Part shown: positions 18,167-26,244 of the stretch, one piece after another
Layout: each line of letters starts with the position of its first letter
Position numbering within the stretch: the stretch's first letter is position 1
Assembly: GCF_963675455.1 (NCBI RefSeq)
Contig: NZ_OY776217.1
Span: 1,412,001-1,476,000, forward strand
DNA from: Emcibacter sp.
Lineage (GTDB): Bacteria; Pseudomonadota; Alphaproteobacteria; Sphingomonadales; Emcibacteraceae
Length of the DNA: 64,000 nucleotides
Direction: 5' to 3'
Position numbers and translations under genes: made by a program
Notes under the pieces: model-generated
Database searches by the model: none
What the model was told of the DNA's origin: nothing
What the model saw: only the letters and a program-made list of their open reading frames with translations

Positions 18167-18967
18167 TTATTTTTCTTTGGCTTTCTGCTTCGCCGCCCGT
18201 TCGGCTCTCATCCTGGCCACTTCCGGTCCGGTCTGGCAGACATTGCAATAGGCAAGTTCCAGGGCATGGCTGGCGGACAGGTCGCTGTTTTCCGCATCCC
18301 GCATGAGCCGTTTGGTCAGTTCCACGGAATGACGGTTTCCTTTGGCAAAGCTGCCGGCCAGTTCAACGGCTGTATCAACCGCACTGCCGGCGGCAACAAG
18401 CTTGCTCACCAGACCGAGTTCCAGCGCTTCCTCTGCCTCTACAACCCGCTCGGACAGGATGATTTCAGACGCCCGGTAGGGGCCGAGCTGACGGCGCAGG
18501 AACCAGACGCAGCCGCCGTCAGGAACCAGTCCCAGACTCAGGAACGGGGCGCAATATCTGGCGTTGTCGGCAGAGATGACCATGTCACAGGCGAGGACCA
18601 TGCTCCAGCCGATCCCATAGGCGCCGCCTTCCACTGCGGCAATGACAGGGAACGGCAGGTCATGCAGGCGCCGGATCAGTTTCTGGCCGATTTCAAGCCG
18701 CTTGGCCGGGGCCAGGGCGCCTTCGCCGGCGGCGGGAAGGGTTTTCAGATCACCGCCTGCACTGAAGAAGTTGCCGGCGCCGCTCAGGATGACAGCCCTT
18801 GGCGGGGTTGGACCTTCGGCCCTGCGCAGGGCGCTGTCCAGTTCTTCCCAGAGCTCGAAATTAAAGGCGTTCCGCGCCTGCGGCCGGTTCAGGGTGATCA
18901 GCAATATATTGTTATCTGTTTCTTCCACAAGCACCAGGGCGCTTTCCCGATTTTCAGCTTCAGTCAT
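18167..18967 (-). CDS. Enoyl-CoA hydratase/isomerase family protein
   Basis: A 266-residue crotonase. The ATG at 18967 is preceded by GGGAGACC; a longer frame to 19069 is not supported. Oxyanion-hole elements are SAGGDLKTL and EGGAYGIGWSMVLACD. The two glutamates of classical hydratases (GCE and PE contexts) are missing: the first reads GWSMVLACD and the second region reads FLSLGLVPDGGCVWF, with an Asp in the place used by PaaG-type isomerases. An isomerase or another crotonase reaction is therefore more likely than simple hydration or feruloyl-CoA hydration/lyase. It is transcribed with the CoA transferase, divergently from the GntR gene. Confidence 0.82.
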   Translation of the reverse strand: MTEAENRESALVLVEETDNNILLITLNRPQARNAFNFELWEELDSALRRAEGPTPPRAVILSGAGNFFSAGGDLKTLPAAGEGALAPAKRLEIGQKLIRRLHDLPFPVIAAVEGGAYGIGWSMVLACDMVISADNARYCAPFLSLGLVPDGGCVWFLRRQLGPYRASEIILSERVVEAEEALELGLVSKLVAAGSAVDTAVELAGSFAKGNRHSVELTKRLMRDAENSDLSASHALELAYCNVCQTGPEVARMRAERAAKQKAKEK

Positions 18968-19344
18968 CTTTCGGTCTCCCTTCAAAACATCCTGTTTGTT
19001 GTTGTCTGGCAACAGGTCTTGATTTCGTCCATATCTGCAGGTGATAGCATCACCGGGCAGGAACGACAAAATATTTATGGCTGTCCCTCACAATCCGCAA
19101 CGGAGTTGTAGCATATATTGCCTGAAAGCAGGGGAGACGCCATTATTTTTAACGGCGGTTTGCTGAATTTTTCCCATTGACTGACCAAGCCTGCCGACAG
19201 CATAATGGTGGAAGTAGTTTCCGATTGCCATCCGCGATGGCGCTGTGCCTATTAAAAACAAAAGAGATTTAAACAACATCACAGGATTCAGGAAATCTGT
19301 ATGAGTTTGCATGACAAAAATAATATAAACATTTCGGGATCGAA
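18968..19344. promoter_or_regulatory. Divergent promoter region, crotonase / GntR regulator
   Basis: A gap of 377 bp with no convincing gene. A site tttgcatgacaaa at 19306-19318, just before the regulator start, resembles the other operator-like motifs of this locus and shares the core tgcatgaca with the sites at 8330-8347 (tgtatgaca) and, in reverse, 26149-26157. It would suit autoregulation. Confidence 0.4.
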
Positions 19345-20097
19345 ATGAAATCAACTCCCCGTTCTCCCCAGCAAGTCCAGGCCCTTCAAAAACTGCGAGA
19401 GCTTATTCTCTCCGGTGAATTCGCTGTCGGGCAGCGGGTGTCTGAACTTGCGGTGGTTGAGAAACTTGATATCTCCCGCACGCCGGTGCGTCTGGCCCTG
19501 ACAATTCTGGAACATGAAGGTTTCCTGCGCACGCTGCCCCGGGGCGGATTTACTGTTCGTCAGTTTACAATTCGGGATGTGATTGATGCGATCGAAATAC
19601 GCGGATTTCTGGAAGGGATGGCGGCCCGCCGGGTGGCAGAGAAGAGGCTTTCAAGGGAGGAACTGGAGCCCCTTAGACAGGTCACCAGAACACTGGATGA
19701 AATTATTCGGATGGATGACCGCGCCGTGCTTGTGGAAAATTACAAGGAACTGAACGGCGAGTTTCACCAGTTGCTGCTGGAGCTTGCCGACAGCGCCATG
19801 TTGGACAGGTCGTTCGGCCATGTCTCCAGCCTGCCGTTTTCCGGTCCCAACGCCTTTGCTTTCACCGGCGGCGATTCCCGGGAGCATATCGAATTGCTGA
19901 GGTTCGGCCAGTATCAGCATGCCAACCTTCTGGAGGCGATTGAAAACGGGCAGGGACAACGGGCGGAATTCCTGGCCCGCGAACATGCCCAACTGGCCCT
20001 GAAGATATTTTCCCGGGCGCTGAAACACATGGACCGTCTGGAGCGTATCCCCGGAGCTTCACTGCTGGACCTGAAAAGGCCTGGCAGTGAAGAATAG
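19345..20097 (+). CDS. GntR-family transcriptional regulator, FCD class
   Basis: A 250-residue dimeric DNA-binding regulator. Residues about 10-75 form the winged helix-turn-helix (VSELAVVEKLDISRTPVRLA, then a wing ending GGFTVRQFT). The rest is an all-alpha FCD ligand domain that often binds metal plus an organic acid. It is the only regulator within region A and lies in its centre, next to folD/purU and ligM. Operator-like TTGCATACAA motifs occur before most region A transcription units, so it is the best candidate for their repressor, released by an aromatic acid or CoA thioester. The second FCD regulator at 43191 has a different set of sites nearby. Confidence 0.88.
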   Translation: MKSTPRSPQQVQALQKLRELILSGEFAVGQRVSELAVVEKLDISRTPVRLALTILEHEGFLRTLPRGGFTVRQFTIRDVIDAIEIRGFLEGMAARRVAEKRLSREELEPLRQVTRTLDEIIRMDDRAVLVENYKELNGEFHQLLLELADSAMLDRSFGHVSSLPFSGPNAFAFTGGDSREHIELLRFGQYQHANLLEAIENGQGQRAEFLAREHAQLALKIFSRALKHMDRLERIPGASLLDLKRPGSEE

Positions 20098-20104
20098 CGT
20101 CTGA

Positions 20105-20956
20105 TTATTTTTTTGCGTGCCGTTCCGCTGATTCGATGGTGTTGACTAGAAGCATGGTCACCGTCATCGGGCCTACACCACCCGGAACGGGTGTGATATA
20201 GGATGCTTTTTTCGATACACCCTCAAAATCCACATCGCCGCGGAGTGAGCCGTCCGGCAGGCGGTTGATTCCCACGTCTATGACAACGGCGCCGGTTTTG
20301 ACCATCTGCGGCAGGATCAGGTTCGGCACGCCGGCCGCCACAATCAGAATATCGGCAAGAATGGTGAACTGGGCGAGATCCCGGGTCTTGGCGTGACAGA
20401 TGGCGACGGTGGCGTCATTGGACATCAGCATCAGGGCCATGGGCTTGCCGACAATATTGCTGGCGCCGACAATTACCACATTCTGGCCTTCGACGGGGAT
20501 GTTCTCGCTCTCCAGCATTTTCATCACCCCGTAGGGCGTGCAGGGAGAAAAGACCATCTTGCCGACTACCAGGCCGCCCACGTTATAGAGGTGGAAGCCG
20601 TCAACATCCTTGTCGACGGAAATGGTCTCCAGGACCCGTTCCATATCGATATGTTTGGGCAGGGGCAGCTGCACCAGAATACCGTGAACCTCGGGATCCA
20701 CATTCAGCTTTTCGATCAGGGCGACCAGCTCGTCGGTGGTGATATTCACGTCATGATGATAGCTGAAGGATTTGATGCCGACCGCTTCACAGGCCTTGAT
20801 CTTGTTCCTTACATAAACCGCCGAGGCGGGATCTTCCCCGACAAGGATAACGGCCAGACCGGGGGTAACGCCGGTCCTCTGCAGGTTTTCAACACGGGCC
20901 TTGCAGTCGTCGCGAATGGTCGCGGCGACTTTTCTGCCGTCAATAATTTTAGCCAA
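20105..20956 (-). CDS. folD: Bifunctional methylene-THF dehydrogenase/methenyl-THF cyclohydrolase FolD
   Basis: A 283-residue cytoplasmic enzyme that oxidises 5,10-methylene-THF with NADP and opens the methenyl product to 10-formyl-THF. The catalytic Tyr48-x3-Lys52 motif (YVRNKIKAC), the Rossmann segment VVIVGASNIVGKPMALML and the C-terminal signature PVPGGVGPMTVTMLL are all clear, and the length is normal. It follows purU by 53 bp on the same strand. Its place beside purU, metF and ligM suggests a catabolic job, carrying methyl carbon from O-demethylation to formate, in addition to or instead of biosynthesis. Whether the genome has another folD cannot be seen here. Confidence 0.95.
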   Translation of the reverse strand: MAKIIDGRKVAATIRDDCKARVENLQRTGVTPGLAVILVGEDPASAVYVRNKIKACEAVGIKSFSYHHDVNITTDELVALIEKLNVDPEVHGILVQLPLPKHIDMERVLETISVDKDVDGFHLYNVGGLVVGKMVFSPCTPYGVMKMLESENIPVEGQNVVIVGASNIVGKPMALMLMSNDATVAICHAKTRDLAQFTILADILIVAAGVPNLILPQMVKTGAVVIDVGINRLPDGSLRGDVDFEGVSKKASYITPVPGGVGPMTVTMLLVNTIESAERHAKK

Positions 20957-21009
20957 CTCTTTACTCCCGGGACCCGGTAGGTCCTTGAATGTTTTGTCCC
21001 GCGTGTGGA

Positions 21010-21870
21010 TCAGTCGCGGAAAACGACGGTCTTGTGACCATTGACCAGCACCCGGTCTTCCAGATGGTAATGGACAGCCCGGGCCAGTACCCGGCGTTCA
21101 ATGTCACGGCCCTTGCGAACCAGGTCATCCGGGGTGTCCTTGTGGCTGATAGGCTCCACATCCTGAACAATGATCGGTCCTTCATCCAGGTCCTTGGTCA
21201 CATAGTGGGCGGTGGCCCCAATCATCTTCACGCCGCGGTCATAGGCCTGATGATAGGGCTTGGCACCCTTGAAGCCGGGCAGGAAGGAATGATGGATATT
21301 AATGCAGCGTCCATCCAGATAGGCGGAGAAGTCGTCTGACAGGATCTGCATGTAACGGGCCAGTACGATAAGTTCCGCACCGGTGTCTTCGATGACTTTC
21401 TTGATCTGGGCTTCCTGCTGGGGTTTTGTATCCTTGGTAATCGGGAAATGATAATAGGGGATGTCGCCGAGCAGGGTCAGGTTCAGGGCTTCCTTGGGAT
21501 GGTTGGAAACAATGCCCACCACGTCCATGTTCAGTTCCCCGATCCGGTTGCGATAGAGCAGGTCGCCAAGGCAATGGTCGAATTTGGAGACCAGCATCAG
21601 GACTTTTCTTTTTTCACTCTTGTTGTGAAGCAACCAGGTCATTTTGAAATCGCGGGCAATCGGCTCGAAATCACCTTTCAGTGAGTCGATTTTGGTGCCG
21701 TTGTCGGCAAGGTCAAAGACGATTCGCATAAAGAATTGTCCGGTATCCCCGTCCCGAAACTGCTGAGCGTCAAGCACATTGGCGCCATTTTCAAAAAGCA
21801 GCCCGGTCACTTTGGTTACGAGACCGGGCTGGTCTTCACATGAAAGGGTTAGAATATAGGTGTTATCCAT
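21010..21870 (-). CDS. purU: Formyltetrahydrofolate deformylase PurU
   Basis: A 286-residue hydrolase that splits 10-formyl-THF into formate and free THF. An N-terminal ACT domain (about 1-80, SCEDQPGLVTKVTGLLFENG) precedes the formyltransferase-fold domain with Asn191 and His193 in INIHHSFLPGFKG and Asp229 in DLDEGPII. It is the first gene of a purU-folD unit that is divergent from ligM copy 1. In this locus it would regenerate the THF that LigM needs as methyl acceptor. The promoter region holds an exact TTGCATACAA motif at 21956-21965. Confidence 0.95.
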   Translation of the reverse strand: MDNTYILTLSCEDQPGLVTKVTGLLFENGANVLDAQQFRDGDTGQFFMRIVFDLADNGTKIDSLKGDFEPIARDFKMTWLLHNKSEKRKVLMLVSKFDHCLGDLLYRNRIGELNMDVVGIVSNHPKEALNLTLLGDIPYYHFPITKDTKPQQEAQIKKVIEDTGAELIVLARYMQILSDDFSAYLDGRCINIHHSFLPGFKGAKPYHQAYDRGVKMIGATAHYVTKDLDEGPIIVQDVEPISHKDTPDDLVRKGRDIERRVLARAVHYHLEDRVLVNGHKTVVFRD

Positions 21871-22125
21871 GGCTTTGTTCTCCTGTAAGAGCGATCAAGA
21901 CGGGCATATCATATAATGTCTTTCACTTTATGTATTTATTTCATCAAATGATGTTTTGCATACAAAAAAATAAAAATAATGCCCATAAACCGTAAAAAAT
22001 AGCTGAAATACATGTAGCAAAAATAAATCTTGCATGCAATATGAATTAAGTGTATGAATCATTTTAGTCTAAAAGAAGAGGATATTTCCTCCCCATCCCA
22101 CTGCAATATAGGAGACAATGCTGTC
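21871..22125. promoter_or_regulatory. purU / ligM divergent promoter with operator-like motifs
   Basis: AT-rich region of 255 bp. It holds an exact ttgcatacaa at 21956-21965 and a palindromic variant ttgcatgcaa at 22030-22039. The same decamer occurs at 711-720 and 747-756. The spacing would place one site over each divergent promoter. Confidence 0.55.
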
Positions 22126-23520
22126 ATGGCTGCCAAAAACCTTGAAGAAGTATTGAACGCCGCGGGTAACACTGTGGAAATGCTGCGCAACTCTAAGATC
22201 GGTGCCTATGTGTATCCGGTTGTGCCGACCGAATTTTCCAACTGGCGTGACGAACAAAAAGCATGGCGCGAAACTGCCGTTCTGTTTGATCAGTCCCACC
22301 ATATGGTTGATCTGTTCGTAAATGGTAAGGATGCTTTCAAGCTCCTGTCAGACCTGACCATTAACAGCTTTGCCAACTTCAAGGTTGGAACCGCCAAGCA
22401 GATGGTTCCCTGCTCACACAGCGGTCATGTGATCGGTGACGGTATCCTGTTCCGTATGTCAGAAGACGAGTTCGTCTTCGTCGGTCGTAACCCCACGGCC
22501 AACTGGATTCAGTTCAATGCCGAAACAGGTGGTTATGATGTAGAGGTTATCTATGACAACCGTTCTCCGTCCCAGCCGATGGGCAAGCCGGTTGTGCGCA
22601 AACATTACCGCTTCCAGATCCAGGGTCCGAATGCCAAACAGGTTATCGAGAAACTGAACGGCGGCCCGGTTCCGGAAATCAAATTCTTCAACTTTGACTT
22701 TATCACCATCGCCGGCAAAAAAGTGCATGCCCTGCGTCACGGTATGGCCGGCGCACCGGGTCTGGAAATCTGGGGCCCCTACGAAGATTACGAACTGATC
22801 CGCTCCACCATCCTGGAAGCCGGTGAAGAATTCGGTATCGTGGCCGTTGGGTCACGGACCTATGCCACCAACACCCTGGAATCTGGCTGGATCCCGTCTC
22901 CGCTGCCCGCTGTTTACACAGACGAGCGCATGAAAGCCTACCGCGAATGGCTGCCTGCCGGCAGTTATGAAGCCATGGGGTCCATCGGTGGGTCCTTCGT
23001 TTCCGACAACATCGAAGACTATTATGTAACTCCGTATGAACTGGGTTATGGTCCGTTCATCAAATTCGACCATGACTTTATCGGCCGCGAAGCTCTGGAA
23101 GCCATGGACAAAGGCGCGCAGCGCAAGAAAGTGACACTGGCCTGGAACGGCGAAGATATGGCGAAACTGTTTGCCTCTTACTTCACCGGTGAAGAGAACG
23201 GCAAGTTCTTCGACCTGCCGCTGGCCAACTATGCCTCTTCCAACTATGACGCCATCATGGCCAACGGCCACCATGTCGGTTTCTCCATGTTCACCGGTTA
23301 CAGCAACAACGAACGGACTGCCCTGTCCCTTGCCACTGTTGATCAGGACATCCAGGTTGGTAACGAGGTTACTGTTATCTGGGGTGAGCCGAACGGTGGA
23401 TCAGGCAAGACAACTGTCGAGCGTCACACGCAGATGGAAATCCGCGCCATCGTGAGCCCGACACCTTACTCAGCCGTTGCCCGTGAAGCTTACGCCGACA
23501 GCTGGCGGACCAAAGGCTAA
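22126..23520 (+). CDS. ligM: THF-dependent vanillate/3-O-methylgallate O-demethylase LigM (copy 1)
   Basis: A 464-residue GcvT-fold methyltransferase that moves the methoxy methyl of vanillate (or 3-O-methylgallate) to THF, giving protocatechuate and 5-methyl-THF. The start at 22126 has AGGAGA upstream; an in-frame ATG at 22054 would add 24 residues outside the family. By recall it is very close to the sphingomonad LigM: NTVEMLRNS, EFSNWRDEQ, VLFDQSHHMVDL, RHGMAGAPGLEIWGPYE and NTLESGWIPSPLPA all fit, and the length is near the family's 471. It is followed by metF in the same direction, with a GC-rich hairpin between. A second, more diverged copy is at 45631. Confidence 0.92.
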   Translation: MAAKNLEEVLNAAGNTVEMLRNSKIGAYVYPVVPTEFSNWRDEQKAWRETAVLFDQSHHMVDLFVNGKDAFKLLSDLTINSFANFKVGTAKQMVPCSHSGHVIGDGILFRMSEDEFVFVGRNPTANWIQFNAETGGYDVEVIYDNRSPSQPMGKPVVRKHYRFQIQGPNAKQVIEKLNGGPVPEIKFFNFDFITIAGKKVHALRHGMAGAPGLEIWGPYEDYELIRSTILEAGEEFGIVAVGSRTYATNTLESGWIPSPLPAVYTDERMKAYREWLPAGSYEAMGSIGGSFVSDNIEDYYVTPYELGYGPFIKFDHDFIGREALEAMDKGAQRKKVTLAWNGEDMAKLFASYFTGEENGKFFDLPLANYASSNYDAIMANGHHVGFSMFTGYSNNERTALSLATVDQDIQVGNEVTVIWGEPNGGSGKTTVERHTQMEIRAIVSPTPYSAVAREAYADSWRTKG

Positions 23521-23557
23521 GGCCTGGTTTTTAGTAAGGTAATAAATTGAAACGACA

Positions 23558-23577
23558 GCCGCGCCAAAAGGCGCGGC
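23558..23577 (+). terminator. GC-rich hairpin between ligM copy 1 and metF
   Basis: Perfect 8 bp stem gccgcgcc / ggcgcggc with an AAAA loop, 37 bp after ligM. No long T run follows (attgtccctcttt), so it may act as a partial terminator or an mRNA-end stabiliser that lowers metF output relative to ligM. Confidence 0.6.
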
Positions 23578-23613
23578 ATTGTCCCTCTTTATCCCCAGCT
23601 ATCAGTAAATGAA

Positions 23614-24483
23614 ATGGCGGTGACGACAATGACTACTCAACAGACTGCACTCAGCAAATTTTTGACAGGCTACACCGCGGAAGTGACTTCCGGTGATGGC
23701 AAGTCAATCAAGGCCGCCAGCGAAAAGATGGCTCCCGGTTCGGAAGTTTTTGTGGCGTCCCTGCCGAAAAACACCCTGGACGACCTGGTGGCGGCCATTG
23801 TCAAGCTGAGCGAGTCCGGCCTCAATGCCGTGCCGCATATTGTCGCCCGCAACATTAAAGATTACGCCACCCTTGATGAGTTGCTCGGACGTCTGGTTAA
23901 AGACGCCGGATGTGACCGTGCGCTGGTGCTCGGCGGCGACCGGGATGAAGCCGTGGGCGAGTATAGCTCCAGCCTTGAACTGATTGAAACCGGCCTGTTT
24001 GAAAAACACGGCATCAAAAAGATTTATATCGGCAGTTATCCGGAAGGACACGCCCGTATCCCTGATGACGTGCTGGAACAGGCCATCCGGGACAAGCTGG
24101 CGGCTGCAGAAAAAGCGGGCCTTGAAGTGGAGTTGGTCACCCAGTTCTGTTTTGACGCCAAACCGTTCATCGAGATGGCCAGACGTTTTCGCGCCCAGGG
24201 TATTACAGCACCTTTGCGGGCCGGTGTTGCCGGTCCGGCAAACCGGATGACTTTGATCAAATATGCCATGGCCTGCGGTGTGGGCGCGTCCCTTCGGGCG
24301 CTCAAGGAACGCCAGGATATGGCCAAGAATATGATTGTCGGGGAGACTCCCGAGGGTCTTCTGGCAGAGCTGGCAGAAGCCAACGAGGCAGACCCCTCAC
24401 TGGGCCTGAGCGGCGTGCATTTCTTCACCTTCGGGTCGCTGATCAAATCCGCTGATTTTGCCAGTGAGCATATGGCTGGCTAA
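23614..24483 (+). CDS. metF: Methylenetetrahydrofolate reductase family protein MetF
   Basis: A TIM-barrel flavoenzyme of about 289 residues (start 23614, or ATG 23629; neither has a clear ribosome site). Visible motifs are NAVPHIVARN (substrate strand), DRALVLGGDRDE (FAD binding), IYIGSYPEGH and the QFCFDAKPF segment with the folate-site Gln/Phe. Its place directly after ligM mirrors the ligM-metF pairing known in Sphingobium. In this setting it would work in the oxidative direction, 5-methyl-THF to 5,10-methylene-THF, clearing the product of demethylation. It is shorter and more divergent than biosynthetic MetF proteins, like other catabolic members. Confidence 0.88.
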   Translation: MAVTTMTTQQTALSKFLTGYTAEVTSGDGKSIKAASEKMAPGSEVFVASLPKNTLDDLVAAIVKLSESGLNAVPHIVARNIKDYATLDELLGRLVKDAGCDRALVLGGDRDEAVGEYSSSLELIETGLFEKHGIKKIYIGSYPEGHARIPDDVLEQAIRDKLAAAEKAGLEVELVTQFCFDAKPFIEMARRFRAQGITAPLRAGVAGPANRMTLIKYAMACGVGASLRALKERQDMAKNMIVGETPEGLLAELAEANEADPSLGLSGVHFFTFGSLIKSADFASEHMAG

Positions 24484-24510
24484 TTCCCCCAATAATACCG
24501 ACCACTCAAG

Positions 24511-24549
24511 GCAGGTCGTTCTCTTTATTGAGGCGGCCTGCTTTTTTTT
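24511..24549 (+). terminator. Intrinsic terminator after metF
   Basis: An 8 bp stem with one G-T pair, gcaggtcg / cggcctgc, and eight T at 24542-24549. It lies between metF and the convergent SDR gene. Confidence 0.85.
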
Positions 24550-24553
24550 ATGA

Positions 24554-25306
24554 TCAGTGGGCGGTCTGGGCACCATCAACAATAAACGTCTGGCCGGTGG
24601 TGAAGCTGGCGGCATCAGAGCAAAGATGCAGAATCATGCCGCACATTTCTTCCGGGGCGGCGCCACGGCCGATCGGGCTTGCTTCGAGGAAACTGGAGAT
24701 AAATTCCTCATCCTGGAACCAGGGTTCGGTCATCGGCGTGCGGACCAGTCCGGGGGCCAAGGCATTAATGCGGATACCCTGCCGGGCATATTCTATGGCG
24801 GCGGCTTTGGTCAGGCCGACCACGGCGTGCTTGGCGGCCACATAGGGTGCCATCTGGGGGTCTGCAATCACCCCGGCGATGGAGGCTGTGTTCAGAATGA
24901 CACCGCCGTCATTTTCCAGGAAATGGCTGATCTCTGCCTGCATGCAGTTGAACACCCCTTTCAGGTCGACGGCAATGGTGCGGTCAAAGTTGCTTTCCGT
25001 CACTTCATGGAAGGGGGTCGGCGGCGGCAGAATTCCGGCATTATTGAAGGCCGCATGAACCCTGCCGTACTGATTTACGCACTTCGCCAGCAGACTGTCG
25101 ACCTGGCTCCTGTCTGTGACATCAGTTGGCTGATAGGTTGCCGAGCCGCCCCGGCTTTTGATTATTTCCGCGGTTTCGCCGGCCCGCTCGTCAACATCGC
25201 CGATCATGACCGCCGCGCCGGCATTGGCAAAGGCGAGCGCTGCGGCCCGTCCGATTCCTGTGGCGCCGCCGGTAACAAGGACGGTTTTATCTTGGAATTC
25301 CTGCAT
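24554..25306 (-). CDS. Short-chain dehydrogenase/reductase
   Basis: A 250-residue classical SDR. It has the cofactor motif TGGATGIG (12-19), an acidic residue after beta-2 (GDVDERA, favouring NAD), NNAG (88-91) and the triad Ser142, Tyr155, Lys159 (SIAG and YVAAKHA). The start at 25306 has a GGGAG ribosome site. A longer frame to 25462 is unsupported. It may oxidise a benzylic or side-chain alcohol of a lignin monomer or dimer; nothing in the sequence fixes the substrate. Confidence 0.85.
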   Translation of the reverse strand: MQEFQDKTVLVTGGATGIGRAAALAFANAGAAVMIGDVDERAGETAEIIKSRGGSATYQPTDVTDRSQVDSLLAKCVNQYGRVHAAFNNAGILPPPTPFHEVTESNFDRTIAVDLKGVFNCMQAEISHFLENDGGVILNTASIAGVIADPQMAPYVAAKHAVVGLTKAAAIEYARQGIRINALAPGLVRTPMTEPWFQDEEFISSFLEASPIGRGAAPEEMCGMILHLCSDAASFTTGQTFIVDGAQTAH

Positions 25307-25421
25307 GACTTTCTCCCTAAACCCCGATTGTTGTTTCAATATACGCTTGATTCCCCAATAGGGGTGCGACTGGAGGTGCATAAAAGCAAGGCTGGTTGTG
25401 CACTGTCCAGGTCGACGTTTT

Positions 25422-26039
25422 CTAGTCCTTGGTTGCGCTGCCCCAGTACATGAAGCTGGCAAACTTGGGGCCTTCTATATAATCCGCAGTCATGTCTTCG
25501 GGTTTAAACCCTGCTTCCCTGATCATGCTGTTGATGTCCCGGTTCAGGTTGCATCCGCCCAAGACCTTTTTCCAGATGTTGTTCCACCGGTCCTGGAAAT
25601 GGGCCACCGCCTCGTCCGGGGCGCGGCCATGCTCGGAGAACAACAAACGTCCTCCCGGCTTCAGAACCCGTTTCATGCCTTTCAACGCCCGCGCGGTGTC
25701 CGGGATGGTACAGAGGGTATAGGTCATTACGATGGTATCCACGGAATTTTCATCGAGAGGGATTTCCTCTGCCTCCAGGCCAAGATAATCTACCTCGAAG
25801 GGGGTTTCTGATACCCGGTCGCGGGCCAGTTTGCGCATGCCTTCGGAGGGTTCCAGCGCCCAAAGTTTTTCCACTTTGTCAGCGGTGTAATAGGGCAGAT
25901 TATGACCGGACCCGAATCCGACCTCGAGAATCCGGCCTTGTGCATGGGGAACAACCTTTTCCCGCAGCCCCTTTACGTTATCCATCCCACAGGCGGCATT
26001 CACAATGTGGGGGAGAATACGTTCACTATAAAAACCCAT
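25422..26039 (-). CDS. Class I SAM-dependent methyltransferase (UbiE-like)
   Basis: A 205-residue soluble methyltransferase. Motif I is RILEVGFGSGHNLPYY (about 36-51), the acidic residue after beta-2 is in LWALEPSEGM, and the post-motif segment VLKPGGRLLFSEHGRAP is typical. The start at 26039 (after AAAGGGAC) is preferred over an upstream frame to 26153. It is transcribed towards the SDR gene with a 115 bp gap. Members of this group act on phospholipids, quinones or small phenols; the substrate here is unknown. Confidence 0.82.
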   Translation of the reverse strand: MGFYSERILPHIVNAACGMDNVKGLREKVVPHAQGRILEVGFGSGHNLPYYTADKVEKLWALEPSEGMRKLARDRVSETPFEVDYLGLEAEEIPLDENSVDTIVMTYTLCTIPDTARALKGMKRVLKPGGRLLFSEHGRAPDEAVAHFQDRWNNIWKKVLGGCNLNRDINSMIREAGFKPEDMTADYIEGPKFASFMYWGSATKD

Positions 26040-26244
26040 TTTTTGTCCCTTTAAATACTTAGAAAATTCAAAAGATAAATTTCCGACATTAGCCTCCAGA
26101 ATATAAAATATTTCACATTTTCCGGGGAATCGAAACAGAAAATTGTATGTCATGCATATTTTATGTCATAATGACGGAAATTTAACGGTGGCCTGAACGG
26201 CGTTATGACCAGCCGGGGCGACAATGGGAAAGCGGGAGGTTTAA
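26040..26244. promoter_or_regulatory. Divergent promoter region, methyltransferase / MBL hydrolase
   Basis: AT-rich gap of 205 bp. An exact direct repeat, tatgtcat, is at 26146-26153 and 26162-26169 (16 bp apart). The first copy overlaps tgtcatgca (26149-26157), the reverse complement of the core at 19309-19317. It could be an outlying site of the region A regulator. Confidence 0.35.

Noticed and set aside
19088..19354. Possible 88-residue minus-strand gene in the crotonase/GntR gap
   Set aside because: It overlaps the GntR start and its promoter, has no ribosome site and no familiar sequence.
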